From positions 930,001 through 994,000 of the forward strand of contig NW_008805076.1 in assembly GCF_000004825.1 (NCBI RefSeq): a DNA stretch of 64,000 bases, in the 5' to 3' direction. The stretch's first letter is position 1. Every line of letters starts with the position of its first letter. Both the position numbers and the translations under genes were made by a program. The notes under the pieces were generated by a model. It did no database searches and was not told the DNA's origin. It was given only the letters and a program-made list of their open reading frames with translations. This stretch comes from Heterostelium album PN500 (taxonomy: Eukaryota > Evosea > Eumycetozoa > Acytosteliales > Acytosteliaceae). This document shows positions 47,843 to 60,200 of the stretch, piece by piece.

Positions 47843-50538
47843 ATGTCAAGCAAGGATAAAGAAAAAGAAAAAGATAAAGATAAAGATGCAAGTCAGAGCA
47901 ATGGTCACCATCTAAAGGAGAAAGAGATAGATCTAGCGGTGTTGGAGTATCTCAAGAAGCGAGGTTACTCCAACTCTGAGAATATATTTAAACAGGAATC
48001 GAATGTCGTAGATATCAGACGTGGTGAGACTGCATCGATTGAACTCGACCAATCGAATATCGCTCAGTACCTGTTGTTCTATAATCAACAGGAGTATCTG
48101 AACCCACAGAAGTATCTAGAGTCCTACGAGAAACTGAGGAATTGGATACATCTGTCACTCGATATCTACAAACAAGAGTTCCTCTCTATTCTCTACCCTA
48201 TATTCGTACATTGCTACATAGATCTAATATCAAAAGGTTATCCTAATGAAGGTAGAGTATCTATATCTATATTTTTTAATATCTAAATTAGATCAATGTT
48301 TGTAAAAGTTACTAACTTTTATTGTTTGTTTCGTTATTATTCATAGCATTTGAATTAATGGAGAAACTAGGACCTGAACATGAAGATTTCTACGACGATG
48401 ACTTAAAGCTATTGAGAGGTATTAGAAACTCTGATCATCTAAAAAGAAAATGAAGTATGTTACAAAACATCTATCTAGTAATGTATCATTTATTGTTGTT
48501 TATTAATACTGATATCTTAATTATATTATAAATAGTTGGCTAGCACATTTAGAAATAACAGATGGAATTTAAAGATGTGTGCGTATTCATTCGAGCTGTT
48601 AATGTCGTTCTTACATGAATCAAAGTTTATTTTGATTATCAGTATTATAAATCAATATTTCAATATTAAAGGTAATTAATACTTTTGAAAAGGATTTCGT
48701 CGTCGTTGTAATTAATTATTAACATTCACGTGTTATTTTTATAATTAGTTACAAATACAAGACCAGGTTTAATAGATGATGAATCATTGTCAGGTCAATC
48801 TGAAATCGATACGAGTGGAGTAAACTCTACACCTATAATGACTGGTCTATTCAAGACAGAGGAAGATGAAGACTCTGTTGAGGATGAAAAAAAGAAGTTA
48901 AAGAAAAAGAAAACAAGAGAAGATGCCGAGAGAATGAGTAGATCGAAATCAAATGTACCTTTACCTAAATTGTAACTATAAATATATCATATTAAACAGT
49001 GTTATTATTATTATTATTATTTTATTAACATCTTTATCTTTATCATTATTTTAGTAGTGACGCCTTTGAAACAGAGTTAAATAATGATATATCAAGATGT
49101 GTAACATTATCATCATCTTCATTACCATCCATTTGTTGTTATACTTTCTTTAATACATATCAAGGGTAGATAGATATCAATAATATAAAGAATATTAATA
49201 TTAATATTATATTAACAACACTCTATTATTTTCATTATATATATATATTTATAGATTAAATAGTGTAGAAATATCAAAGGATGCAAGTATTGTTGTTGGT
49301 GGATTCGATGATTCATCTATTAGAATGTGGAATCTAAAGGAAATAGCAGAAAGAAATTCAAATAGTGGAAGCGGTACAAAAGATAATGTTGGTGGTGGTG
49401 GTGGTGTTGAATCAACCTCTGCTTCGACTGGTACGAATGCATCTTTGTCATTGTCGGCATCGACAACCTCCACTGCATCTAGCATGCCAACAGGAAAGTC
49501 AACATTTACACAGCAGAAAATGGATTCTGAATTCCGTACATTCATTGGACATTGTGGACCTGTCTATGGCTGTTCGATCAGTCCTGACAATCAGTTTATC
49601 ATGTCGTGCTCCGAAGATAATACCGCTCGGCTCTGGAGTCTCGAGACAATGTCGAACCTCGTTTGCTACAAAGGTCACAACTACCCGATCTGGGATGTAA
49701 ACTTCAGTCCATACGGATACTACTTTGCCACTGCATCTCACGATAAAACAGCACGTCTCTGGTGTACCAACTATATCTCACCAATGAGAATATTCGCCGG
49801 TCATCTTTCAGATGTCAATGTATTTATTAATGAATAATAATATCACCAAACTATTTATTTAATGTTTGTACTAATATATATGTTTTATGTTATGTAGTGT
49901 GTGAAATTCCATCCAAATATAAATTATGTAGCAACAGGATCAAGTGATAAGTCAGCAAGATTGTGGGAGTGTCACACTGGAAAGTGTGTGAGAATATTCA
50001 TGGGACATCGTGCACCCATTTACAGTGTATCGATATCGCCAGATGGCAAGTATTTAGCGACTGCCGGTGAAGACACCAGCATCATTCTCTGGGATCTTGG
50101 AAGTGGAAAAAAGATTAAAAAGATGGACGGACACAACAAAACTATTTATTCATTGGATTTCAGTATGGATGGATCCATTCTTGCTTCGGCATCGGCCGAC
50201 TGCACCGTTAGACTTTGGGATGTAAATGCTGCCAGCTCCACCTCTACCAATACCAACATTGAAGATACCGTAAGCAAAACACCAAGTAAAAAAGCAAGAC
50301 TAAAACAAAAACGGTAAGAGATTTTAAATAACATTTATTATTATTTTTTAAATTAAACAATTGTCAATACACAATATTAACATATATGTTTTATTTCTTT
50401 TGTTCAAAAAAAAGCATTTCACCTGAATTACTAGAGACTTATCCAACAAAACAAACACCAGTATTCAATGTTACATTTTCAAGAAGAAATCTTTTATTAT
50501 CATCGGGACCATATCAAATTGAAAAATCACTCTTTTAA
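47843..50538 (+). CDS. TAF5: TFIID subunit TAF5 (WD40), about 696 aa
   Basis: TAF5 is a WD40 scaffold of the Pol II factor TFIID. Eight exons: 47843-48251, 48347-48454, 48536-48671, 48749-48971, 49055-49165, 49255-49819, 49898-50313, 50415-50538. Order: Lys/Asp-rich start, LisH ([19 protein letters not shown]), the TAF5 NTD2 helical domain ([20 protein letters not shown] ... [10 protein letters not shown]), then WD40 repeats with clear GH...WD spacing ([50 protein letters not shown]) and a basic tail. Exon 2 ends with an apparent one-base slip: its last codons read as a stop in the A-rich stretch at 48441-48450, whereas one A fewer restores LKRNE and the correct phase. As TAF5 is essential, a sequence error is likely. 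Confidence 0.93.
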
Positions 50539-50610
50539 AAAATAAAATAAAATAAAAGTAAATGATAGAATATATATATAGCTTCTTTATTACAAATTGA
50601 TCAAATGTGA

Positions 50611-52212
50611 TCATTTACAGGTTTCTAGTTTCCTTTTTTTTGATTCCATTAAAAGTTGACTATTATTAAAAAAGCTGTTATTATTATAATTAAAAAGATA
50701 ATGATGATGATCATTATCGGTTATAGTGTTGTTATTTGTATAATGTTGAATAGTATGTTTGTTAAGGTTATTAAGATTATGAATATATATTTGTTGTTGT
50801 TGTTGGTGTTGATATATATGATTATTATTACTACTACTACTACTACTACTACTAATATTATTGTTATTCATATTTATATTATTTTTATTGTGATAGTATT
50901 GTGATTGTAATATAGGTGATTGTCGTGGTGATTGTTGTAATGGAGATAGCTGAATTGATTGATATTGAGGTAGTACTTGAGCTTGAACTTGTACTGGTTG
51001 GTTATTTGTTTGTTGTTGTTTTATAGATTGTTGATTTTGTAGAAAGTTGATTGGTACTTCATTATCCAAGAGGATGTTGACGTCGGGTGGAATAGAAATG
51101 TTGATAAATTCGACCAACAATCTCGATTGGAAGTAGTTACCTCTGATGTCTAGTTGCTTCAGTGTCTTGTTGGTGCTGAAACAATGGATCAGCGAGAGTG
51201 CACTATCCATCGACAGGTAGTTATTATCGAGCGATAGATGTGTCAACGACTGGTTGCGCTTCAGTGCGTTGGTGATGGCGAGCGTTCCGTTCTGTGCAAT
51301 CATATTGTTCGATAGATAGATCTCGGCGATACGCGGGCTCTCTTCGATCAAGACGCTGATTGCTTTGCCGCCTTCGTCTTGCAGCTGGTTTCTACGCAAG
51401 CTGAGCGACTTGAGTGAAGACGACGACTTGATGGCATGTACGATGATAGAGCAGTCAGAGTCACGTAGATTACAATGATCGATGACCAATGTCTTTAGGT
51501 ACACAGAGTTTAGCAGATAGTTTACAAAGCCAATCGATCTAAAGTTGACACACGACACAATCTCCAAGCAGGTGATCGACACTATCTCGTTTTCGTCGGC
51601 AATTAAATTGATTCTATCTTCTATACTCGAGGAATGTGGTGATATTACGGGTGATCTTGATTGTGATAACAATGTAACCGGTGCGTAGTCACTAACTGGT
51701 TCTATTAATAACATCTGTTGTTGTTGTTGTTGCTGTTGTTGTGGATGATGATTGTTGTTTAAAGATGTTGTTGTTTGTGAAAGTGATAATGGTGGTATTG
51801 ATGATGATGATGGTGTTACTTTGTTGTAGGTTGACCTTACGAAATGAAAGAAAGAAAGGTGAACACTCTTGACTGAGGGGAATTGCTTTAATACCTTTAC
51901 GAGAAGATCAGTGTCAAACTCTCGAATGAAAGCATTATTCTTTGAGGCATTGTATTTGCGTAGTTGATAGAGTACATAGGGATTCAGCTCGAGTATATAC
52001 AGATTCTTCAGTACGATCTCTCTCCACTTCTTACAGACACTAGCAATGTTGATCGTATTAATCAGTATGCTGTAGTGTTGTTGCTGTTGCTGCATCTCAC
52101 GGTAGTTGAACGGACGTTCGTGGTCATGTCTGCTCGAAGGTCTAGTCAACGCTCTTAGATTTAATGCGAGCCTAATGATATACTCTAATATATAACTTGG
52201 TAATCTTATCAT
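50611..52212 (-). CDS. F-box/LRR (RNI-type) protein, 533 aa
   Basis: Single-exon gene. The N-terminus, LPSYILEYIIRLA ... NIASVCKKWREIV, has the F-box pattern interrupted by a Gln-rich insert, suggesting an SCF ubiquitin ligase adaptor. RNI-type leucine-rich repeats follow (LKTLVIDHCNLRDSDCS, LKSLSLRRNQLQDEGG, LTHLSLDNNYLSMDSA, LKQLDIRGNYF). Poly-Gln, poly-Ser (an ACT trinucleotide run on the plus strand near 50830) and Asn-rich low complexity make up the C-terminal 120 residues. It is tail-to-tail with TAF5, with only 72 bp between stop codons. Confidence 0.8.
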   Translation of the reverse strand: MIRLPSYILEYIIRLALNLRALTRPSSRHDHERPFNYREMQQQQQHYSILINTINIASVCKKWREIVLKNLYILELNPYVLYQLRKYNASKNNAFIREFDTDLLVKVLKQFPSVKSVHLSFFHFVRSTYNKVTPSSSSIPPLSLSQTTTSLNNNHHPQQQQQQQQQMLLIEPVSDYAPVTLLSQSRSPVISPHSSSIEDRINLIADENEIVSITCLEIVSCVNFRSIGFVNYLLNSVYLKTLVIDHCNLRDSDCSIIVHAIKSSSSLKSLSLRRNQLQDEGGKAISVLIEESPRIAEIYLSNNMIAQNGTLAITNALKRNQSLTHLSLDNNYLSMDSALSLIHCFSTNKTLKQLDIRGNYFQSRLLVEFINISIPPDVNILLDNEVPINFLQNQQSIKQQQTNNQPVQVQAQVLPQYQSIQLSPLQQSPRQSPILQSQYYHNKNNINMNNNNISSSSSSSSNNNHIYQHQQQQQIYIHNLNNLNKHTIQHYTNNNTITDNDHHHYLFNYNNNSFFNNSQLLMESKKRKLETCK

Positions 52213-52984
52213 TCTATTACAAAAAAAATAAACAAATAAAAAAAAAACTATTTCTGTCTAACTAACAATCTCTTTTTCATAATTTTTAATATAATAAAAT
52301 ACAATTAATAATGTGAAAAAAACAGCAACTATTTTAGTAAAAGAAAATCAAAACTTAATTTTTTTTTTTTTTTCTTTATTTTTGTTTTTTTTTTTTGTCT
52401 TTGCTCACGTATTTTCAACTGTGGTAGAATTTTTAAAAAACAAATAAATTACATGTATTGTGAGCTCAAATTTATTTTGTTATGTATATCTTCTACTTAT
52501 AATATTTGTTATTTATTTTAGATATTATATCATTTTAGAAAATGTTGTTGTTTTTTTATCGACAAATATCTTAGCAAAAATGTGTTCGGATATCGCAAAC
52601 ACCGATGATAACATTGATCAAAAAAAAAAAGTGAATTTTTCGTAGATTAATGGGCAATGAAGTGTGACCTCGCATTTTCTATAATAGGTTGCCTCAAAAT
52701 CAACAAACACTGGTAATACACAGTTTTTTATTAATTTGATTTATTAATTTGATAGACCCTACTATTGGGCAAAATAGATTCAAACTTTTTTAATTCTTTA
52801 TGTACCAAATTTGATATTATTTAATATTAGATTCGTTTTTTGCAAATAAATGAAAAATATTTTGGGGCAAACCTATTTTGAAAACTATAAATATGACACA
52901 GTGGAACCAATTTCTAATTCAAATCACAAACAAAACAAATATTCAATTCAACAATTATCTTTTAATATATAAATTTAACAACAA
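52213..52984. other. Intergenic, divergent promoters
   Basis: A/T-rich, with T-runs near 52362-52400 and no supported gene. It lies between the LRR gene (minus) and the following plus-strand gene. Confidence 0.55.
52886..52893 (+). promoter_or_regulatory. TATA-like element upstream of the 52985 gene
   Basis: TATAAATA, 92 bp before the start codon, in a region that is otherwise relatively G/C-containing. Position fits a TATA box with a leader of about 60 nt. Confidence 0.45.
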
Positions 52985-54049
52985 ATGGATACTCCATCAG
53001 TAAAATTAAATATTCCCCAAATCACTTCACATGTTGAAGATGCTTCCACTCCAAAGGCAAACAAGAAGGTCTTTAAATTCATCCAGGTACCTGATTACAC
53101 TGGAGCTGGAATTATTCATGTCAAGGTTAAGAACTATAACACAACCAACGTTTCCATCATGCTTTACTGTTTGGAAGACAATCATGATACCAACATGACA
53201 TTGACCTACACAACCACCATTCCATGCACCACCGCTCGTCATTACAGATACACACCAACTCAAATGACCTGTGCCGCCTACTATGCTATTTTGGTTCACA
53301 ATCAACAGAGTTATCCAGCAACTTTGCCAGCTTCCAACATCATGTCATTCCCAGGATATATGGTATTTGCTGCATGTAAGTATAATAATTATAAAATATT
53401 ACAACATTGTAAAATATTAATAAATATTTTAAATTGAACTTTAAAAATACCAGCTGGACCATACACTCCACCAGACGTTGTAACTTCGGTTAATACTGGA
53501 GTAAAGTCTTGGGTTACTTCACAACAAGATTCATCACTCAAGAGATTGACAACTGGTGATGATCCACAACTTCCATCACTCACCCAAACTATTTCTGAAT
53601 TAAAGACTTCTGGTGTACCAGCAAATTTCTTTACTACCGATGTTACCAATAATCTACAAATCTTGTTGAATCAATACAATGATTCTTTCACTCAGTTAAA
53701 GGCAGCAGTGAAGGCAAACGGACCACACGCAACAATTGCAACAAAGCATGATCAATCTGTTTCCTGGGGATGCTGGTGGTGTCAAGTAGGATTCGGTATC
53801 ATCATTACACTCCTAACTTGTGCAATCACAGTAGCTCTATTGGCATTGATTCCCACTGGATTTGGAGCTGCTGCCGCTGGTGGTATTGCAGCCTATCTTG
53901 TTGTTTGGTTCGATCTCGCTGCCGCTACTGCATCTACCGTTGCCACTGGCCTTATTAGCACTGTTGTTACTGTTGGGTCTGTTTCAATCGGTACCATTCT
54001 GCTCAATTTACCAAACCTTATCTGTGAAGCCATCGGAACTTGCAAATAA
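52985..54049 (+). CDS. Unrecognised protein with hydrophobic C-terminal tail (328 aa)
   Basis: Two exons: 52985-53375 and 53454-54049, in frame. No signal peptide. The N-terminal 130 residues look like a beta-rich domain (KFIQVPDYTGAGIIHVKVKN; conserved-looking cysteines). The middle is polar and Thr/Ser-rich. The C-terminal 90 residues begin with a Trp/Cys cluster (WGCWWC) and then have three to four Ala/Gly/Val-rich hydrophobic segments, suggesting membrane insertion. C-ending codons (ACC, ATC, GCC) are frequent, as in highly expressed dictyostelid genes. I do not recognise the family and propose no function. Confidence 0.75.
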
Positions 54050-54236
54050 TTATAAAAAGAAAACATTTTCAATTATAATTAAATAAAAAAACACAATATT
54101 AATTCTCACAATTATTTTTTGACTTTTAAAATTGCTAAAATTGTTTATTTTTATTTAACAAAATTGAAGTGTAGATTCATTCTGTATAATAAAAACCCAT
54201 CACCTATTTTTTTTAATAATTTGATGTTAAGAATTG

Positions 54237-57200
54237 AATTTGATTGATTTATTGATTAATTTAAAAATAATTAAGAACATTGATTGATTGAAATGATTGG
54301 ATCAATGTCAGTGTTGGTTGTAATGATGACAAATTCTTTTTGTAATTGTTTGTTGTCAGTGTCGATATCGATTGTATAGTTGTTTGTTGTTGTTTGTTCT
54401 TTGATTTCCATAGATCGATTCAATGTTTGTGTCGATTGTGATTTCGACATGTTGGTACTTATTGGTGGTGGTGTTATCGATATTCTTCATTACCATGTAG
54501 TAAAGTGTATAATGTTGATCTCCTGTTGTCCAATTACTCATTATTGTTTGTGTGATCTCAAAGTTACAGTTGTTGTTGTCATTGTTGTTGTTGGACATGC
54601 TTCTAAAAGATGATGTTCTGACTTTGTTTGAGCTTTGTTCTGGTGTTATTGGTGTTGTTGGTATTGGTGTTGAAATAAACTCTTTGCAATAAACAATGAA
54701 AAGATCAAGTGGTTTACTTGAGTTGGTGATGTAAACAAGATTGTCACTTGTATTATTCTTAAATACACCTTCAATGTTCAATGAGTAGAGATATTGTTGG
54801 AGTTTGGTGGCACCCCACATATTTGAAATGGTTTCATCATTACCAATTGATATCTCCATGAATGAAAGATCATGACTTCCATAATTGGTGATATTCGCTT
54901 CGTATTGGTAATAGTTAACATTATCAACAGTCCATTGGGAGAGTAACTTTTGTTCAAGAGTACAATTCGAACAATTGTTTTGATAAGTGATTGTGTAGTT
55001 TGGATAAAGTGTGTGGTTGTTCATTGAAATCGAAACTGATCTTGTCCAGTTACCAACAATATATCTTGGAATTGAACATGATACGAATTGGTCGGTATCA
55101 TTGAGTTTATGACAATCGATATTGACTCCTTCAATTGAAATATTTGCTTGATTCAAATTCCAATATCTGTTGGTTAGATTGATTGATGATCCATGACTTG
55201 GAATGAATGAAATATTGAATAGATCTATTTAAATTATTGTTATGAATATTAGTATAGCGAATAAACAATATTAAAATCTATTATCTTTACTTACTTGGAT
55301 CATAAAGTTCGATTGAAACTAGATCTGATGTGTTAAACACTTGAATGGTACTATTTGAGATGTTTAATGTTTCAGTCTCATAGTTTAGTAATACTGATTG
55401 ATTGACATTGGTTCTGAATTTAATGGAACTTGAATTGAATCCAAGTGTTGCCAAGTACGATACATTGTATTTACCATATGGAATTGTGAATGTTGAGATT
55501 GTTTCATTATTTCCAAGTGTCAATGTGTTGTTTTGATATTCATTATAGAATGCAAATGATTGATTAACTGTGTGTAATGTTGTGAAGTTTGATAAACTGA
55601 TTTGATGGTTGTTGAGAATTGCTGATGTTTTGGATTGTGGATCTGAAATGATTGTGAATGTTGAATTCGATGGAAGATCAATCAACAATGTCGATGGAAT
55701 CATCAATGATGTCATGTTTCTGATGATTGTTTGATTATTGACAATCGATGTGATCATGATTGTTGAATTGACAGTGTTATTGACTTTGAGATCTGATTCA
55801 TCGAGTGTTCCGTTGATATTAATATCATAATACAATGTTAAATTGATTGATGTTTCTATGAGTTTTAAAATTAATAGTTAATATTAATGTTATTATTATA
55901 TGTAAATTTTGTTTTTTTTTTTATAAGTAATTACTTACTGTATTTGATTTCAATTGTTTCATTGTTGACAACAGTTCCAACACAATAGTCTGGAAGAACA
56001 AATGCTGTTGAATTGATATTTGTGGTATTCAACTTGAATATTGTCAAGTTGTGTGATCCATATTGAACCAAATATGTCCAATCTGATGTTGTTGCTGATC
56101 CGACACATCCAAGAGGTGCTTGAGTTTAAAAATTAAAAAAAGTGTTAATATTTTGTATCAAATGATTAATTATAACAGAAAATACATACATTTCCAGAAT
56201 AGTGCAATGTTTCTTTGGATCATAAATTGATTGGTGACCTGCATTGTATAATTTCCAATTGGATTGTAGAACTTTGATGATTCATTGAAATCGACTTTGA
56301 TTTCATATGATCCTGGAATCAAATTGATGAAACTAAACTGACCTGTTGATGAAGTTGTTGTACTTGAATTGACAGGTCCAACAATTTCAACTTTGATATT
56401 TCTCATTGGTTTTTCGGAAGAGTCATAGATTCCATCGAAATTGGTGTCATTAAATAGGTATCCAACAAGTAAAGTTGTTTGAGTTGTGCCTCCTGTTGTA
56501 CTTCCAGCTGTTGTATTTCCGGCTGTTGTTGAATCACCAGTTGTCGATGTAGTCGTAGTTGAACCAGAACCACCAGTCGTTGTTGTGTCAGAACCACCAG
56601 TTGTTGTTGGAATTCCAGTGGTGCTGGTTGTTGTTGTTGACGTTGTTGTCAAAGGTGTTTCATAGGTAATAAATCCATTTTGGTACAAATCCATTCCATT
56701 CCAAGTAACTTTGATTGCTTTCTTGAGATCACCAATCAAATATGGTGGAGCTGAACAGTCAACAAAAGAAGAGTCAATTGTTGAAATTAAACAGTTCATC
56801 TTGAATCCTTCAATTGATAACTCTGGTTGAATCGAATAATTCCAATAAACATTGAATAACTTAATAGAACCACCAACCAATGGGATCAATGGGAGTTCTT
56901 TGAAAAGATCTAAATAGATCAATTCAATCGTTGTAATGTTGAAATTAATAAAGTTGGCTGTTTGATTGTTTTCAATGACTATCGATGAACCATTGTTCAA
57001 TGTTATTACAACAATTTGATCTGGCATTGTGGTCAATGTCAAATTTGAAGTATTCCATGAAAGATTATCAAAGAATGTTGAGTTGTATTTACCAAATGGA
57101 ATGGTAAGAGTGTTGTTTGAGATAGTTCTGTCATTGAATAATGATATTGTGTTGTTTGGATTCGATGTAAACAATATTAAACTGTCATCGATTGTTGAGA

Positions 57201-60200
57201 ATAATGTTGCATCTGGAATTGAATAGTTTTTGGTGTTGAATCCGATTGTTGTATTCCATGAATCTGTTCTTTGTGTCATATTGATAAAAGAGTCACCTGG
57301 AATATCCATCACAATAAAATATGGAGCTTTGTCAATGATAAACGATCTTTCCAATTGTTTACCTTTCAAATTCGATTGAACTAAAACTGATATATTCACT
57401 GGGTATGTTGCATTATCATCATTTAATCCATTGAAATTCTCATCATAGAAAACTGATAAATTTAACATTGATTCTAAAAATTATTATTAATATTAGTAAA
57501 TAAATAAATAATTGAATTCGAGTTATTATTGTGAATATACATACTATATTTAACTGTAATAATTGAGTCTTCCAAGATTACATTACAAATTGGTGGGAAC
57601 TAATAGTTTAAAAATAAAATTAGTTTTTTGAGAACTTTATCATTTATAAAAGTAAATGATTACTTACTGAATAGGTTTGATAATCTGAATTAAAATTATA
57701 GTTAAAGTTTGATAAATCAAATGAACCATATTGAATTGAAAGTGTTTCTCGTTCTGCATTGGATATTGTTCCGAAACATTCATAATTTGCTAATTTAATA
57801 AATAATATTATTAATATGGGTACAGTTATATTTTGAAGTGAAGGAAATAACTTACATTTCGAGAAAACAGTAATATTTGAAACAATTGTGAGTTGATTGG
57901 AAACTCTGACATAAACAGTTTGTGTTGGAATAAAGTATGGTATTTCATCGATATCATCGGAATCAATTGTGATCTTGTAAGTTCCAGGTTCGACAACTCT
58001 GAATTCAAAGATTCCACTTTCATTGCTTGTGGTTCTATAATCAAAGTTGTTATTTCCAACAACTTGAATTTTGAAGTTTGTCAAGAATGGTTCACCTTGA
58101 TCATATTGATTGTTATAATTTCTGTCATCGTGAATATAACCATAGATATAGCTTGAAAATGAACCACCACCAGTTGTCGATGTTGTTGAAGTTGTTGTTA
58201 TCTCACCAGTGGTGGTTATTCCACCAGTAGTTGATGAGCTTGTAGTTATCTCACCAGTGGTGGTTACTCCACCAGTAGTTGATGAAGTTCCAGTGCTGGA
58301 TGTTGTTGATGATGTTGTGGTGGTTTGTGATTGGGAATAGGTGAGAGTATGAATGTTATAAAGATTCATATCATTCCATTTGGATGTAATTTGTTTGGTA
58401 TTTACTCCTCCAGTTGATGCTGGGATATCACATTTATAATGGAGTGAATCAAGAACATCACATTTAATTTGAACGGAATCAATAAAATAGGATGCTGTTT
58501 TGTATGGGTAATCATTCGATATCACAATCTTATCACCAGTACTTGGAATTACATTTGAGAATAGATCTAAATAATAAATAGAATAAATTTTGTTAATAAA
58601 TGAGTACCTTTTTAACAAAATATATAAAATAAAAATAAAAATAAACATACATTGATTGACAATTTCAACATTTCCAAAAGTGATTTTGTTGAGAACATAT
58701 TGATTTCCATTTGGTGAGGCGATTCGACCATTGGTGTCTTCATCATCTTTGCTGAAAATTACAGTTTGGTTGGTCTTTGGTGTGAATGATAATGTGGTGT
58801 CAGTCCATTCGATATTGGTAAAGAATTGTTTGGTGAACTTTCCAAAGCTGAGTGAAAGTATTTGTGAATTGGATCCAGTGAATGAGATCGTCTTTGATGT
58901 TGCAATGTTTATGAATCCAAGTTTGCTTGAAATTGTTGAAATCTTATTTGGATCTTCAACTTTAACATAATAGTTGTTGATGATTGGTGTCATTTCTGTA
59001 CTTTCTTTGAATCGAATGTATGAACTCGATGGTAAATCAAATGATTTCTTATCCTTATAAGAGTAACTACGAATTAACTGTTTTCCATCAACAGTCGATA
59101 AAACATCGTAATCAACTGAAGATATTGAGCTATCTGGACTTCCATCTAAATTGGTATCCAAGAATAATGTTAAATCTGATGTTGTCTCTGTTGAAAATTA
59201 ATCGAACCATCGTTAGTATATGATCATTTATATTTACTTTTATTTTAAACTACTTACTATATTTGATGGCAATCTTATTTGCAAAGAGATTGACTTGACA
59301 ATAATCTGGGAATTTAGGAGTGGAAGTTTCAAACATGTAGACTCCGAAATCCAACAAATTATATTCACCATATTGTAATGTGATCTTCTTTGAATAGGTT
59401 TCGACAGTTCCCAAACATCCAAGTGGTGATTTGGTGAAAACAGGAATATTCTGTTCATATCCTTCAAAAGTGAATGGAATATGGAATCTGGTTTGTGGAA
59501 GGAAGTAGTTTGCATTGCCAAATATTGGTATTGATGTCACAACCAAAGTGTAAAGACCAAGTTGTTTGTCAGTTTCCACTTCATATGTTCCATCAGAGTT
59601 GACTTTACCATTGGTGTAATCTCCATCATCATTGACAATTCCAATCATAAACGTTTGATTATTGGTGATTGGAGTATCATCACCATCAAATTTCATGTTT
59701 TGATTCTTGTCTTCAAAGAGACGACCTTTGATTTTAGATTTGAGGAGGAGTGCTGGAGGGTTTGGTAATTCAGTTGGAATTTGATTTGGATCGCTTCCAG
59801 CTGGCAATAACCATTGTGGGAATTTACCTTGAGGTGGACCTCCTTCTACTGTTGGTCGAGTCCATCCATCTGAATCATTATCATCTTCATCAGAGCTGTC
59901 AGATTCGCATGACCATGATTTTCCACTCTTTAATTTGAAACTAATCTTGAATCTAATTTTAATTTTAAATTTAGATTTGGTGAGACTAGAGGATGTGATC
60001 TTTCCCCAATCGATCTTGATAGAGTCAAAGTCTGAGAATGGGAATTCAAAATTGTCTGGTGTTTTCAATATCATCGTTTTTCTAAAGATTTCGAATGCAG
60101 TCGATCCTTTTAGAACATTTACAACCATAACAGGAACTGGGATGATTGGAGGTGGACCTGGTGGTACTGGCCAAACAATTGGTGGAACTCCAATAATATA

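Noticed and set aside
57644-59161. Continuous 505-codon ORF in gene C
   Set aside because: It reads through introns that happen to be open; the splice sites and exon limits match gene B exactly.
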